Counted from the first letter of the stretch, positions 15,353 through 24,906 are shown. The stretch: DNA of 64,000 bases from Rhodospirillaceae bacterium (GCA_018660265.1 JABJKS010000040.1:35234-99233); one strand, 5' to 3'. Made by a program: numbers and translations. Notes: a model not told the origin generated them from the letters alone.

Positions 15353-18330
15353 GGGCCGATCCCCAACCATGACAACAAACGCGCCAGCAAGCCTTGCGCC
15401 GGTTCAACTTCACGGCCGTCAACCTGGCTCACCAAGCGCTTGAAGAACTGATTGATCAGGGCCCGGGCAGCACCATCCATCATGCGCCCGCCCACCGCCG
15501 CCACCTTGCCGGAAATCTGAACCGTATAGGTATAATCGATCTGGGTACCACCTTCAGTCTCCGTCAAGGTCAGCCAGCCTTCCCCCCGGGAGGTTCCCAG
15601 CGGTCCCGCCGCACCACCAACCAGACGTAGCGAACGCGGGGCATCCAGATCCTGCAAAGCAACCGTGGCTACGAACCGCCCCTTCACAGGCCCCACGCCC
15701 AAAGTCACATCGGCACGATAAGCGTTCTCCCCCGTCATGGTCAAAGCATGGCAACCGGGGATCACAGCGGCTAGTTTGGTGTCGTCCAGCAACAGCTCCC
15801 ACACCTCCACCGGTGCTGCGGGAACAAGCGTACCGCCGCTACCATGCAAGGCATGGCCGTCCACAAGAGTAGGAGTGGGCGCGGGAGTTGAAGGGGATGC
15901 TGAAGCAGATTCAGGCGCCTCCTCCCCCAACAATATCTCCGCCAGGTTAGATCGGGTCAAAGGCAGGGTTGTTAGATCCTCCCCCACCGCATCGGCGACC
16001 GCATTGGCGATACAGACCGGCGTCGACATGCAATTGCCCTCGCCTAGGCCCTTGGCGCCCAGCGGCGTAAAGGGTGATGGGGACTGGTCATGCAGGATCG
16101 TCAACTCCGGTATTTCCATGGCCGTGGGGGCAAGATAATCCGCCAGTGTCCCGGCCTGAAAACTGCCGTCCGGGGCGTAGCATAATTCTTCCAACAACGC
16201 CGCGCCCATACCTTGTGCAAAGCCGCCCCTGATTTGACCATCGGCCAACATAGGGTTCAGCAAACGGCCCGCATCATGCATGGTGACGTATCGATCAATC
16301 CGCACGGCGTAGGTTTCAGGGTCAACCTCAACCCCGCAATAATCAAAGATGAAACCATAGGCGCCGGATGAATTGATCCGGTCGCCCTCGTCAGGCTCCG
16401 CCAACTCCGGCATATTCCAGAATGCGGTTTCGCGTAGTCCCGCACCGGCGGCATCGGGAATGGACAGGGGCGACCAATGGGCTTTGGCAGCGGATCGGCC
16501 GAGGGGCAGGGAGTTATCGGGATTGCCGCGGGCGAATATGCGGCCATTACCGTATGCCACATCTTCGGGCGGTATATTCAGATCGGCGGCAGCGATCAGG
16601 CTTAATCGGTCCCGCAACTGTAAGGCAGCCGTATGCGTGGCGCCTGCCACGGCACCTGCAAAGCGGGAGGCATAGTTGCCGGACGCGATGGTCCAGGGGT
16701 CCTTGGCGGTATCATGTTCCGTAGCAACCGCAACTTCGCCCGGATCACAGGCAAAGACGTCTGCCACCACCTGGGCCAGCACAGTGCGATGTCCCTGCCC
16801 CTGGGGGACAGACGACACCGCGACAGAGATCGCGCCGGATGGATCAAAGGCGACGGTCGCGGTCGCCAGCGCGCCATTTTTGGGGCCGGAACGCTCCCGC
16901 TGCTCCGGGCTCAACAAAGTTGTGATATAGCCCATGTTGGAGATCGAAGGCTCCACCACCACCGCCATGCCGATCCCGTACATCCGACCTGCCGCGCGCG
17001 CGCTATCCCGGCGGGCGATCAGTTCAGCCAAGCCGCCGTCCCGGACGGCGCGATCAATACTTCCCGCGTAGTCGCCAGAATCCAACAACGCACCCGGCGC
17101 GGTACGATAGGGCATCGCCGCCGTCGGGACCAAATTCCGTCGTCGCAATTCCAAAGGGTCCAGGCCAAGCCTGGCTGCGGCCTTGTCCATCAGACGTTCC
17201 AGCGGGAAATAGATCTGCGGCCCGCCGAACCCGCGCATCAATCCTGTCGGCGTTTTGTTGGTCACCACAACACGGTTATGTATGGCGAGGTTTTCAATGG
17301 CGTAGGCTCCGGTCATATTGCCGTGCATGCGATAGATGGTTGCCGGTTCCGGTGCCCGCAGAAACGCGCCGCAATCTTCCAGCTGATCATAATCCAGGGC
17401 CAGAACCCGGCCATCGACATCTAAAGCGGCTCGCAAAGTCGTCACCCGATTGGTGGCGGAGGTCGCAGCGGCCAGATGCTCCAACCGATCCTCCAGCCAC
17501 TTCACGGGCCGGCCGGCGATCCGCGCGGCCACACCGAGCGCCACGACATAAGGAAAAACCGCCTGCTTCACGCCATAGCTGCCGCCCGAAAAGGGCGGCG
17601 TCTTCAGGCGCATACGATTGCCAGGCACCTTCAATGACCGGGCCATTATGGTGTGCAGAGTGTAAGGGCCCTGAAAATTCGCCATGACCTCGAACGCATC
17701 CGCGCCAGGATCATAATCCGCGATGACGCAGAAGCATTCCATCGGCGTGCAGGAATTACGCGGGTAGCTATAGGTCCCCTCGACCACATGGGCCGCCGTG
17801 GCGAAGGCGTCCTCTGGGTCGCCATAGCGGAAGTAGCGGTCGTGGAGGACGTTGCCATCCGTACCGGGATGCAGGGCGGGGGCGTCCACGGCTGCCACCG
17901 GGTCAACCACGGGGGGCAATGCCTGATAATCCACCACAATGGCATCAAGGGCATCTTCCGCCAGATAGCGATCCCGGGCCAGGACCATGGCCACGGGCTC
18001 CCCCACATAACGGACCCGGTCGATGGCCAGGGCATATTGCGGGGCGTCTACCTTGACGCCGGTGATAAACGGTGCGGAATATTGCAACAAATCCGCACCC
18101 GTAATCACTGCCACAACACCGGGCATGGCAGCAGCAGCCGCTGTATCTATGGTGCTGATTTCACCATGGGCGATGGGTGAACGTAAAAAGGCCGCATGAC
18201 AGGCGTTTGCAGGCGTCGGCAAATCATCGGCAAACCGCCCCAGACCCCGCAACAAGGTGGGATCTTCCACCCGTGGCATGGACTGGCCGACCCATTTGCC
18301 ATTTTGGGATATTTCTGTGCTGTTGTTCAC
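15349..18330 (-). CDS. Molybdenum hydroxylase large subunit fused to a CoxG/SRPBCC domain, second set
   Basis: About 993 residues, roughly 200 longer than the first large subunit. Residues 1-790 are the molybdopterin-binding chain: VEDPTLLRGLGRF near the start, a TGLMRGFGGPQ active-site loop and GEGN near the C-terminus carrying the catalytic glutamate. A Pro/Ala/Ser/Thr-rich linker (about 795-828) joins it to a CoxG-like SRPBCC domain (about 829-993). CoxG proteins in CO-dehydrogenase clusters are thought to help recruit or mature the enzyme at the membrane. The start is inferred as GTG at 18330, since the upstream extension has no homology-like content and no ATG; its ribosome site is weak. 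A terminator lies just upstream. Confidence 0.88.
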   Translation of the reverse strand: MNNSTEISQNGKWVGQSMPRVEDPTLLRGLGRFADDLPTPANACHAAFLRSPIAHGEISTIDTAAAAAMPGVVAVITGADLLQYSAPFITGVKVDAPQYALAIDRVRYVGEPVAMVLARDRYLAEDALDAIVVDYQALPPVVDPVAAVDAPALHPGTDGNVLHDRYFRYGDPEDAFATAAHVVEGTYSYPRNSCTPMECFCVIADYDPGADAFEVMANFQGPYTLHTIMARSLKVPGNRMRLKTPPFSGGSYGVKQAVFPYVVALGVAARIAGRPVKWLEDRLEHLAAATSATNRVTTLRAALDVDGRVLALDYDQLEDCGAFLRAPEPATIYRMHGNMTGAYAIENLAIHNRVVVTNKTPTGLMRGFGGPQIYFPLERLMDKAAARLGLDPLELRRRNLVPTAAMPYRTAPGALLDSGDYAGSIDRAVRDGGLAELIARRDSARAAGRMYGIGMAVVVEPSISNMGYITTLLSPEQRERSGPKNGALATATVAFDPSGAISVAVSSVPQGQGHRTVLAQVVADVFACDPGEVAVATEHDTAKDPWTIASGNYASRFAGAVAGATHTAALQLRDRLSLIAAADLNIPPEDVAYGNGRIFARGNPDNSLPLGRSAAKAHWSPLSIPDAAGAGLRETAFWNMPELAEPDEGDRINSSGAYGFIFDYCGVEVDPETYAVRIDRYVTMHDAGRLLNPMLADGQIRGGFAQGMGAALLEELCYAPDGSFQAGTLADYLAPTAMEIPELTILHDQSPSPFTPLGAKGLGEGNCMSTPVCIANAVADAVGEDLTTLPLTRSNLAEILLGEEAPESASASPSTPAPTPTLVDGHALHGSGGTLVPAAPVEVWELLLDDTKLAAVIPGCHALTMTGENAYRADVTLGVGPVKGRFVATVALQDLDAPRSLRLVGGAAGPLGTSRGEGWLTLTETEGGTQIDYTYTVQISGKVAAVGGRMMDGAARALINQFFKRLVSQVDGREVEPAQGLLARLLSWLGIGP

Positions 18331-18380
18331 GCTGGGAAACCTATTCTCATGCTTCGCCCAGTACGCCACATGCAGGCCCA

Positions 18381-18420
18381 AAAGAGAAGGCCCGAAGCGA
18401 TGTTTCCAACACTTCGGGCC
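18381..18420 (-). terminator. Rho-independent terminator downstream of the alpha/beta hydrolase
   Basis: A perfect 9-bp stem pairs GGCCCGAAG (18389-18397) with CTTCGGGCC (18412-18420). On the minus strand it is followed by a T-rich run (complement of 18381-18388). It lies about 115 bp past the hydrolase stop and about 50 bp before the GTG of the large subunit, so the molybdenum-hydroxylase operon should have its own promoter within the remaining gap. Confidence 0.65.
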
Positions 18421-18535
18421 CTCGGTAACGTCTATGCTAGTTTCCCGCGTCCATGCACTGACGGACAATTTCTTACGGGAGGCACCTTGGACTGTCAATG
18501 CTATTTTGTGGGCACAACACGCATAACCACAATAT

Positions 18536-19459
18536 CTAGCGTTCTTCCCGCCGCTCCCAAGATTCCAATTGAGTACGCAAGGCGGCGACAAAAGCTAAGG
18601 GTTGATCCAGAATAAGATGATGATGGGCTGCGGGAATAACCACCAAAGGCGCGCCCGGCCCCATCAGGCTATGGGTATAGCTGGCCATCTCATCCGTGAC
18701 CAAGGCGCTCTCTGCCGCAACGAACAAGGCTGATGGGCAGTTTGCCGCGGCTAAATGCTCATGAAACGGCTCTGCAAAGCGCCGTCCTGCCATTGCGTGG
18801 GTATCAAACTTCCAGATCCAGCCACCCTCACCGGACTTGATGGAATGGCGGGCGATATATTCAACAATGTAATCATTATCGCAGGGCTGGCGGGGGCGCA
18901 GGCGAAAGCGCGATACGGCTTCTTCAAAAGTTGGATAAACCCTGATCGCACCCATGGGATTGGCACGGGCGCGCTGGCTTTCATCATTGCCGGGGGGGTA
19001 AAGGGGCGAATCAGCGACGACCAAACCCGCCAGGCTTTCCCCATAAAGTGCGGCATAACGCATGGACATGAAACCGCCAAAACTGTGGCCCACAAGGTAG
19101 GTTTTCGGCCCCAGCTCCGCCTCCTTGATCACAGCCCGAATTTCCTCAGCCCGCAGGGTGGCGTTGTATTCATCCCGGTTGGCGCTGTCCCCCATGCCGG
19201 ATAGATCGATGGAGGCGACCCGGTAACCGGCGCGAAAAAAAGGCGCAATATGGCTCCACCAATGGGCGTGCGCACCGCCGCCATGAACAAACAGAATGCC
19301 GCCCCTATGGTCACTTTCTTCTTCGGGTTCCCAGAGTAGATAGTGGATGGAACAGCCCTCTACCTCGACCCGTTTCGATTGGCCCGGTTGCCCGATGGCC
19401 CAATGAAACCAATCAGGTGCCGGGGCCTGAACCTCTAAATTCTGCTCGTCTTCCGTCAT
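18536..19459 (-). CDS. Alpha/beta hydrolase
   Basis: 307 residues. HGGGAHAHWW near 60 is the oxyanion-hole loop, GHSFGG carries the serine nucleophile and AAHHHLILD near the C-terminus supplies the catalytic histidine. It is a soluble serine hydrolase of the epoxide-hydrolase/esterase/C-C hydrolase group; no signal peptide is seen. The ATG at 19459 is preferred over a GTG at 19468. It lies upstream of the molybdenum-hydroxylase operon on the same strand but is separated by a terminator hairpin, so a pathway role such as ester or ring-fission product hydrolysis is only suggested by position. Confidence 0.85.
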   Translation of the reverse strand: MTEDEQNLEVQAPAPDWFHWAIGQPGQSKRVEVEGCSIHYLLWEPEEESDHRGGILFVHGGGAHAHWWSHIAPFFRAGYRVASIDLSGMGDSANRDEYNATLRAEEIRAVIKEAELGPKTYLVGHSFGGFMSMRYAALYGESLAGLVVADSPLYPPGNDESQRARANPMGAIRVYPTFEEAVSRFRLRPRQPCDNDYIVEYIARHSIKSGEGGWIWKFDTHAMAGRRFAEPFHEHLAAANCPSALFVAAESALVTDEMASYTHSLMGPGAPLVVIPAAHHHLILDQPLAFVAALRTQLESWERREER

Positions 19460-19542
19460 CCGCACCACTCTTTACGATTACACTTTGCCTACCCCTCATA
19501 GCACATTTGCAAAAGCCTACGACACGTCATAGATTGGGAGGT

Positions 19543-19638
19543 GGAAGGGGAACGTATTCCGGTGTTGCGCGCGGGCTTCAAACCCGTTGAGGGGCGTTAG
19601 ACGTGCCTGGTGGGTTCGACTCCCACTCCTTTCCGCCA
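19543..19638 (+). tRNA. selC: Selenocysteine tRNA, anticodon TCA
   Basis: The 96-nt sequence ends in an encoded CCA. The acceptor stem is 8 bp (GGAAGGGG with TCCTTTCC, two G-T pairs), followed on the 3' side by a 5-bp T stem (GTGGG/CCCAC) around a TTCGACT loop. This is the 8+5 layout of bacterial tRNA-Sec. The anticodon loop is CTTCAAA, giving TCA at 19578-19580. A long variable arm (stem around AGGGGCGT/ACGTGCCT with one mismatch) lies between the anticodon and T arms. It reads in-frame UGA in selenoprotein mRNAs once charged by SerRS and SelA and delivered by SelB. No selA, selB or selenoprotein gene is recognised in this window. Confidence 0.92.
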
Positions 19639-20078
19639 ATTTTCTTTATTAACCTATTGATATTTATGATCGATCCCACACTACGTCAGAGAAACCGTGG
19701 TTGACGGCTGGCCTGGAAGTTTTTCCCGGCAAAGATATCGATTTGTGCCCCGCGATACCCTGACAGTGAAATCTCGATGCGAAATCTCGATGCGGCGGCT
19801 TTAGTTGATCATATGCCGCCCCGTGGCACCTACCTCGACACCGACACCCCTTTTTTCAGCCGTATTGTCCAGCCGTTACACCGGCGATCACGGAGGCGAC
19901 GCATACGGATGCGTTTCTGATTGAGTTGTTTTACACTGACAGCGCCGGAACTACCGCTTGAACTATCAAGAACAAGCGACTTAATATCTAAATCAAGTTG
20001 AGCCGGACAATAATTGACTGAGCGGAAAACAGACAATAGTCGTGCCGGCAATTGCCATTAACAAGATCGCGGAAGCAA
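19639..20078. other. Intergenic region between selC and the BVMO gene
   Basis: 440 bp with no convincing gene. It holds a tandem 13-bp duplication (19768-19793) and short open frames on both strands, none longer than about 70 codons and none with recognisable motifs. AT content rises towards the 3' end, where the promoter of the monooxygenase gene should lie. I looked for a repeat of the tRNA 3' end that would mark an integration site and did not see one. Confidence 0.6.
19768..19793. repeat. Tandem 13-bp duplication
   Basis: GAAATCTCGATGC occurs twice without a gap (19768-19780 and 19781-19793) downstream of selC. It probably arose by slippage. No role is apparent. Confidence 0.8.
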
Positions 20079-21704
20079 ATGAACCAAAAGATTGAACCCA
20101 ATCACTTCGACGCCCTTGTCATCGGTGCCGGATTTGCCGGCATGTACCAACTCTATTGCCTGCGCGAGAAATTGGGCCTTAACGTTAAGGTGCTGGAAAC
20201 CGGCGACGGTGTTGGCGGCACATGGTATTGGAACCGCTATCCGGGTGCGCGCTGCGACACGGAAAGCCATGCCTATTGTTTCACCTTCGACAAGGATCTG
20301 TACCTTGGATGGGAATGGAGCGAGCGCTATCCAGAGCAACCGGAAATTATGCGCTACATGAATTACGCGGCCGACACGTTGGATCTGAAAAAGGACATTC
20401 AGTTCAACACCAAAGTCACCAGCGCGGATTGGGACGAGACTACTAACCGCTGGCTGCTGCGAACCGAGCAGGGCGCGCAATACTCCGCTACCTACCTTAT
20501 TACGGCCATCGGCTGTCTTTCCGCCGCCAATGTGCCGGACGTGCCGGGCCGCGACGATTTCAAGGGCGATTGGTACCACACCGGCTTGTGGCCGCATGCA
20601 GGCGTGGACTTCACCGGCAAGCGGGTTGGCCTGATCGGCACAGGTTCAACCGGCGTGCAAGCGACACCAGTGATTGCAGAACAGGCCGGGCATCTGACCG
20701 TATTCCAGCGCACCCCGAACTATTCTGTGCCAGCGCGCAACAAAGCCCTAACGGAGGAATTCAAGCAAGAGGTCAAAGAAACCGCGGACGAGATTCGCTT
20801 CAACATGCGCCAGACCACCTCCGGTCACCCCTGGGGCCCGGAACCTCGTCTAGCCGTGGAGACCGCGCCGGAAGAACGCGAACGTATCTATCAAGATGCT
20901 TGGGACCGCGGCGGCCTGCAATTCCGGGCGGCCTTCCAAGACATCATGGTCGACGTGGCCGCGAATGAGACCGCCGCCGAATTTGTCACTCGAAAAATCC
21001 GCGAAGTGGTAAAGGACCCGGAAACCGCAGGCAAGCTCACCGCTTTTGATCACGGCTACTCCACCAAGCGCCCAATTATCGACAGTCACTATTTTGAGGC
21101 ATTTAACAGAGACAATGTCGAGCTTGTGGACGTGAAAGCCACGCCGATAGAGGCGATTACGGCAGATGGTATCGTGACGACGGATGGCGTCGAATACCCC
21201 CTCGATATCATCATCTTTGCAACCGGTTATGACGGCGTCACCGGGCCGTTAATGCGCCTGAACGTGACGGGGCAGGATGGCCTGGCGTTGAGCGACTTCT
21301 GGAAAGATGGGCCGAAGACCTTCTTGGGCCTGCAAGTGGCTGGCTTTCCGAACATGTTCACAATCACGGGCCCTGGCAGTCCATCGGTCTTAACCAACAT
21401 GCCGGTTGCCTGCGAGCAACATGCTGAGTGGATCACCGCGTGCATCGGCCACATGCGCGAACAAGGTACCGATCGGGTCGAGACCAGCTCCACCGCCATG
21501 AACACCTGGGGTGAGAAGGTCCAGGAAGCGGCGGAAGCCACTTTGCTGTACACCGCCAAATCGTCCTGGTATCTGGGCGCAAACGTGCCGGGCAAGCCGC
21601 GCGTGTTCCTGCCATATGCTGGTGGGATGGACAAATACCGGCAGATTTGCACAGACGTTGCGGCCAATGGCTATGATGGCTTTGCGTTCTCAACTGCGGG
21701 ATAA
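20079..21704 (+). CDS. Flavin-dependent Baeyer-Villiger-type monooxygenase
   Basis: 541 residues, the size of cyclohexanone/phenylacetone monooxygenases. GAGFAG at 16-21 binds FAD and GTGSTG at about 187-192 binds NADPH. Between them, FKGDWYHTGLWP at 161-172 is a full match to the BVMO fingerprint F-x-G-x3-H-x3-W-P. WYWNRYPGARCD near 50-60 is also typical. It should insert oxygen next to a ketone carbonyl, giving an ester or lactone. The substrate is unknown. The ATG at 20079 follows GCGGAAG; an earlier in-frame start lacks a ribosome site. It stands alone between selC and a bidirectional terminator. The alpha/beta hydrolase on the other side of selC would suit hydrolysis of the ester product, but this is only proximity. 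Confidence 0.9.
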   Translation: MNQKIEPNHFDALVIGAGFAGMYQLYCLREKLGLNVKVLETGDGVGGTWYWNRYPGARCDTESHAYCFTFDKDLYLGWEWSERYPEQPEIMRYMNYAADTLDLKKDIQFNTKVTSADWDETTNRWLLRTEQGAQYSATYLITAIGCLSAANVPDVPGRDDFKGDWYHTGLWPHAGVDFTGKRVGLIGTGSTGVQATPVIAEQAGHLTVFQRTPNYSVPARNKALTEEFKQEVKETADEIRFNMRQTTSGHPWGPEPRLAVETAPEERERIYQDAWDRGGLQFRAAFQDIMVDVAANETAAEFVTRKIREVVKDPETAGKLTAFDHGYSTKRPIIDSHYFEAFNRDNVELVDVKATPIEAITADGIVTTDGVEYPLDIIIFATGYDGVTGPLMRLNVTGQDGLALSDFWKDGPKTFLGLQVAGFPNMFTITGPGSPSVLTNMPVACEQHAEWITACIGHMREQGTDRVETSSTAMNTWGEKVQEAAEATLLYTAKSSWYLGANVPGKPRVFLPYAGGMDKYRQICTDVAANGYDGFAFSTAG

Positions 21705-21791
21705 AGTCGGACGCGGTCTTGCAATAGTGGAATGCATTTGTCATTCAACAGATGTCTACGCCGGACCCAAATAGGGCCGCGGCACCAGGAC

Positions 21792-21846
21792 AAAAAAATG
21801 GGCCCTTCGCCAACAGTCTAAGCGGCGGCAAAGGGCCCGTCTTTTT
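21792..21846. terminator. Bidirectional Rho-independent terminator
   Basis: GGGCCCTT (21800-21807) pairs perfectly with AAGGGCCC (21831-21838), with extra imperfect GC pairing inside (CGCC/GGCG). Runs flank both sides: A7 at 21792-21798 and a T-rich run at 21840-21846. It sits between the convergent monooxygenase and thiolase genes and should stop transcription from both. Confidence 0.85.
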
Positions 21847-21859
21847 ACTGATCCGCGAT

Positions 21860-23047
21860 CTATTGCGGAATTTCGAACAGGCCGGCGGCACCCATGCCGG
21901 TGCCGACGCACATGGTGACGACGACATATTTCGCGCCACGGCGTTTGCCTTCAATCAATGCATGCCCGGTCAGGCGCGCACCCGTCATGCCATAGGGATG
22001 GCCGACGGAGATGGAACCGCCGTCAACATTCAACAAATCGTTGTCGATGCCCAGCTTGTCCCGGCAATACAACACCTGCACGGCGAAAGCTTCATTCAGT
22101 TCCCACAAACCGATGTCGTCCACGTTCAGGCCGTTGCGCTCCAGCAATTTTGGAATAGCGAAAACAGGCCCAATACCCATTTCATCAGGCTCACAACCAT
22201 GCACCACCAGGCCGCGATAGATACCCATCACATCCAGGTTCCGCTTGGCAGCTTCTGCATCGCTCATCAATACACAGGCGGATGCGCCGTCTGATAGCTG
22301 GGATGCATTACCGGCGGTAATATGGCCGTCTTCGCGGGTTACCGGCTTCAGGCTCTGCAGACCTTCCAAGGTGGTATTGGCGCGGTTGCCTTCGTCTTTT
22401 TCCAACAGGGTATCCACATAGGTTACTTCGCCCGTTTCCTTGTCCGTCACCGCCTTGATCGTCGGCATGGGAACAATTTCATCATCGAAGCGACCGGCCT
22501 GTTGCGCCGCAGCCGTGCGCATCTGGCTTTGGAAGCCGTATTCGTCCTGGGCTTCACGGGAAACACCATAGCGGTCGGCAACCGTCTGGGCGGTATCCAA
22601 CATAGGATCGTAGATCGACGGCAGATTTTCCACCAACCAATCGTTGGTCCGACGGAAGGTATTGGCGTGATCGTTCTGCACCAAGGAAATACTTTCCAAA
22701 CCACCACCCACAGCAATTGGCACGCCGTCTGTGATGATCCGTTGTGCGGCAACGGAAATAGCATTCAGGCCCGAGGAACAGGCCCGGCTGACGGTCAGGC
22801 CGGAAACATTGACCGGCATCCCCGCCCGCATGGCGGAACCACGGGCCACGTTGCCCCCGGTGCTGCCTTCGGTCCGGCCAGCGCCGATGATCACATCCTC
22901 AACTTCGCCTGGGTCAACGCCTGCGCGCTCAACCGCATGCTTAATGACATGGCCGCCCATATCGACGGCATGAGTATTATTGAACGCGCCGCGATAGGCC
23001 TTGCCGATCGGTGTGCGGGCGGTTGAAACAATGACAGCGTCACGCAT
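21860..23047 (-). CDS. Acetyl-CoA acetyltransferase/3-ketoacyl-CoA thiolase
   Basis: 395 residues with all thiolase signatures: the nucleophilic cysteine in [10 protein letters not shown] (about 87), ELNEAFAVQ, the histidine in [12 protein letters not shown] and the second cysteine in [10 protein letters not shown]. It should cleave 3-ketoacyl-CoA with CoA, or condense two acyl-CoAs. This is a canonical degradative or biosynthetic thiolase, unlike the SCP-x type enzyme at 3073. The ATG at 23047 follows GAGGAG; longer in-frame extensions upstream lack homology-like content. It diverges from the hyuB gene across about 170 bp. Confidence 0.92.
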   Translation of the reverse strand: MRDAVIVSTARTPIGKAYRGAFNNTHAVDMGGHVIKHAVERAGVDPGEVEDVIIGAGRTEGSTGGNVARGSAMRAGMPVNVSGLTVSRACSSGLNAISVAAQRIITDGVPIAVGGGLESISLVQNDHANTFRRTNDWLVENLPSIYDPMLDTAQTVADRYGVSREAQDEYGFQSQMRTAAAQQAGRFDDEIVPMPTIKAVTDKETGEVTYVDTLLEKDEGNRANTTLEGLQSLKPVTREDGHITAGNASQLSDGASACVLMSDAEAAKRNLDVMGIYRGLVVHGCEPDEMGIGPVFAIPKLLERNGLNVDDIGLWELNEAFAVQVLYCRDKLGIDNDLLNVDGGSISVGHPYGMTGARLTGHALIEGKRRGAKYVVVTMCVGTGMGAAGLFEIPQ

Positions 23048-23215
23048 GATAGTTGCTCCTCGTTTTACAGATTTTGAAATTCCTAGACCGACTATAACCT
23101 TACTTGCCCACTGGTGCCAGCGGCCCCGACAGATGCGCATTGTCCATTAAGAAAGTACGATCTAGACTAACCATGCCGCCGCTACGGCTCGTCAATTTGT
23201 GGAGTGCCCAATTCC

Positions 23216-24892
23216 GTGTCTGATGTAGATCCTATTACCGCTTCCGTCATTCAACACCGCCTGGTTGCCGTCGCCGAAGAAATGGGCGAGGCCATGCTGC
23301 GAACGTCCTATTCCCAGATCATGAATTCCAGCCGGGATTTTTCCACCGCCATTTGCGGTCCCGAAGGCAGACTGGTCTCCCAGGCCGAGCATATTCCCGT
23401 CCATGTGGGCGCATTGCCCTGGGCCGTGAAGGCCGTGGTCGAATTTTTTGGCGACGATGTCCACCAAGGCGACGTCTTCCTGCTGAATGATCCCTATCAT
23501 GGGGGCAGCCATCTGCCTGATCTGACGGCCTTTGTACCGGTGTTTGCCGGTGATCGCCTGATCTTCTGGACCGTCAACCGGGCGCATCATTCCGATATTG
23601 GCGGTGCCACCCATGGTGCCTACAATGCCACGGCTACGGAAATCTGGCAGGAAGGGCTGCGTGTCCCGCCAATACGCCTCTACGAAAAGGGCGAAATCCG
23701 TGCCGACCTGATGCAGCTGTTGACCATCAATGTCCGATTGGCGAAAGACTTTCAGGGCGATCTGGCAGCCCAAATCGGCTCGGTCCGTTTGGGCGAACGG
23801 CGTCTGGAGGCCTTGATGGAGGAGTTCACCCCGGACGTTGTTGTTGATGCGGTGGAGGTCATCCTGAATTCGGCCGAGCAACAGGCCCGAGGGGTCATTT
23901 CCAGTTGGCAGGACGGCGTTTATCACGGTGTCGCCGTATTGGACGACGATGGGCGGGGGAATGACGATATCGCAATCCGCGCCAAAGTCACCATAGAAGG
24001 CAGCGACCTGGAGATCGATTTGAGCGAGTCAGACTATGAAGTGACCTCGTTCGTTAACTCCTCCCACGCCAACATGCAATCGGGCGTGGCCATGGCGCTG
24101 GCGTTTTTGCTGGACCCTGAAACACCAAAAAACGACGGCTCTTTCCGCCCCGTCAAAGTCGTCGCGCGGGAGGGCAGTATTGTCTGGGCCAAACCCGGCG
24201 CACCGGTGACCTTGTCGACCTCTCACTGCGCCCAGGAAATAATCGAGGCAATCGTCCGCGCCCTAGCACCCGCCTGTCCGGACCGGGCCATGGCGGGTTG
24301 GGGGCGACGTTTTCGCATTGCCATCAAGGGTGACGACCCCCGCAATGGCCAACCGTTCATCTGGCATATGTTTCATGCCCGTCCTGGTGCCGGCGCGTCG
24401 TCGGGGGGCGACGGCTGGCATGGATCGGGGGAATGGCATTCCACGGGCGGCCTCAAATTTGGCTCTATCGAGATCGTGGAAACACGTTTTCCCCTGTATT
24501 TTCGCCGTCATGAATATCGCGCCAACTCTGGCGGCAGTGGTCGCTACACGGGCGGTGCGGGGGTTGATCTGGATCTGGAAGTAGAGACAGCGACCCCCTG
24601 CAAGGTCAACGCAGCGGGCGATGGAGCCCGCCACGGTGCCGCCGGCATGCTGGGAGGCGAGGACGGTGCCCCCCATCGCTATCTGTTACGCGCGCCCGGC
24701 AAGCGGCCAAGAGTGTTGCGCACCAAAGAAGAAGGCATAGAAGTACCCGTCGGTGCCGTCTTCGAGATACACTCGGCAGGCGGCGGCGGCTGGGGCCCGC
24801 CAGGAGAACGTGAGCAGGCGGCGAAAGATTATGACCGCCGCAATGGCTATACGACAAAATCTGGCGGCAAATCCTCAAAAGCAAAAGCATAG
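23216..24892 (+). CDS. hyuB: Hydantoinase B/oxoprolinase family subunit
   Basis: 558 residues, typical of HyuB-type subunits of ATP-dependent N-methylhydantoinase, 5-oxoprolinase and acetophenone carboxylase. Family blocks seen are DPITASVIQHRL at the N-terminus, SQAEHIPVHVG, NDPYHGGSHLPD, NRAHHSDIGG and the C-terminal GAGVDLDLEVETATPC with GGGGWGPP. It forms the amidohydrolase or carboxylase complex with HyuA, encoded 14 bp downstream. I prefer GTG at 23216 because GGAG at 23201-23204 can serve it, whereas the in-frame GTG at 23204 overlaps that site. The substrate could be a hydantoin, 5-oxoproline or an aryl ketone; nearby hydantoinase genes favour the first. Confidence 0.88.
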   Translation: MSDVDPITASVIQHRLVAVAEEMGEAMLRTSYSQIMNSSRDFSTAICGPEGRLVSQAEHIPVHVGALPWAVKAVVEFFGDDVHQGDVFLLNDPYHGGSHLPDLTAFVPVFAGDRLIFWTVNRAHHSDIGGATHGAYNATATEIWQEGLRVPPIRLYEKGEIRADLMQLLTINVRLAKDFQGDLAAQIGSVRLGERRLEALMEEFTPDVVVDAVEVILNSAEQQARGVISSWQDGVYHGVAVLDDDGRGNDDIAIRAKVTIEGSDLEIDLSESDYEVTSFVNSSHANMQSGVAMALAFLLDPETPKNDGSFRPVKVVAREGSIVWAKPGAPVTLSTSHCAQEIIEAIVRALAPACPDRAMAGWGRRFRIAIKGDDPRNGQPFIWHMFHARPGAGASSGGDGWHGSGEWHSTGGLKFGSIEIVETRFPLYFRRHEYRANSGGSGRYTGGAGVDLDLEVETATPCKVNAAGDGARHGAAGMLGGEDGAPHRYLLRAPGKRPRVLRTKEEGIEVPVGAVFEIHSAGGGGWGPPGEREQAAKDYDRRNGYTTKSGGKSSKAKA

Positions 24893-24906
24893 ACGGCGAG
24901 AATAAG

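Noticed and set aside
7980..18330. Carbon monoxide dehydrogenase (coxMSL) clusters
   Set aside because: The large subunits carry GAYRG and GLMRG loops rather than the AYxCSFR loop of form I CO dehydrogenase, and no coxD/E/F accessory genes are present, so general molybdenum hydroxylases is the safer call.
19639..20078. Integrated element at selC
   Set aside because: No integrase gene and no repeat of the tRNA 3' end were found downstream.
19543..22000. Selenoprotein gene next to selC
   Set aside because: The monooxygenase and thiolase are complete without readthrough, and no in-frame TGA with homology on both sides was seen.
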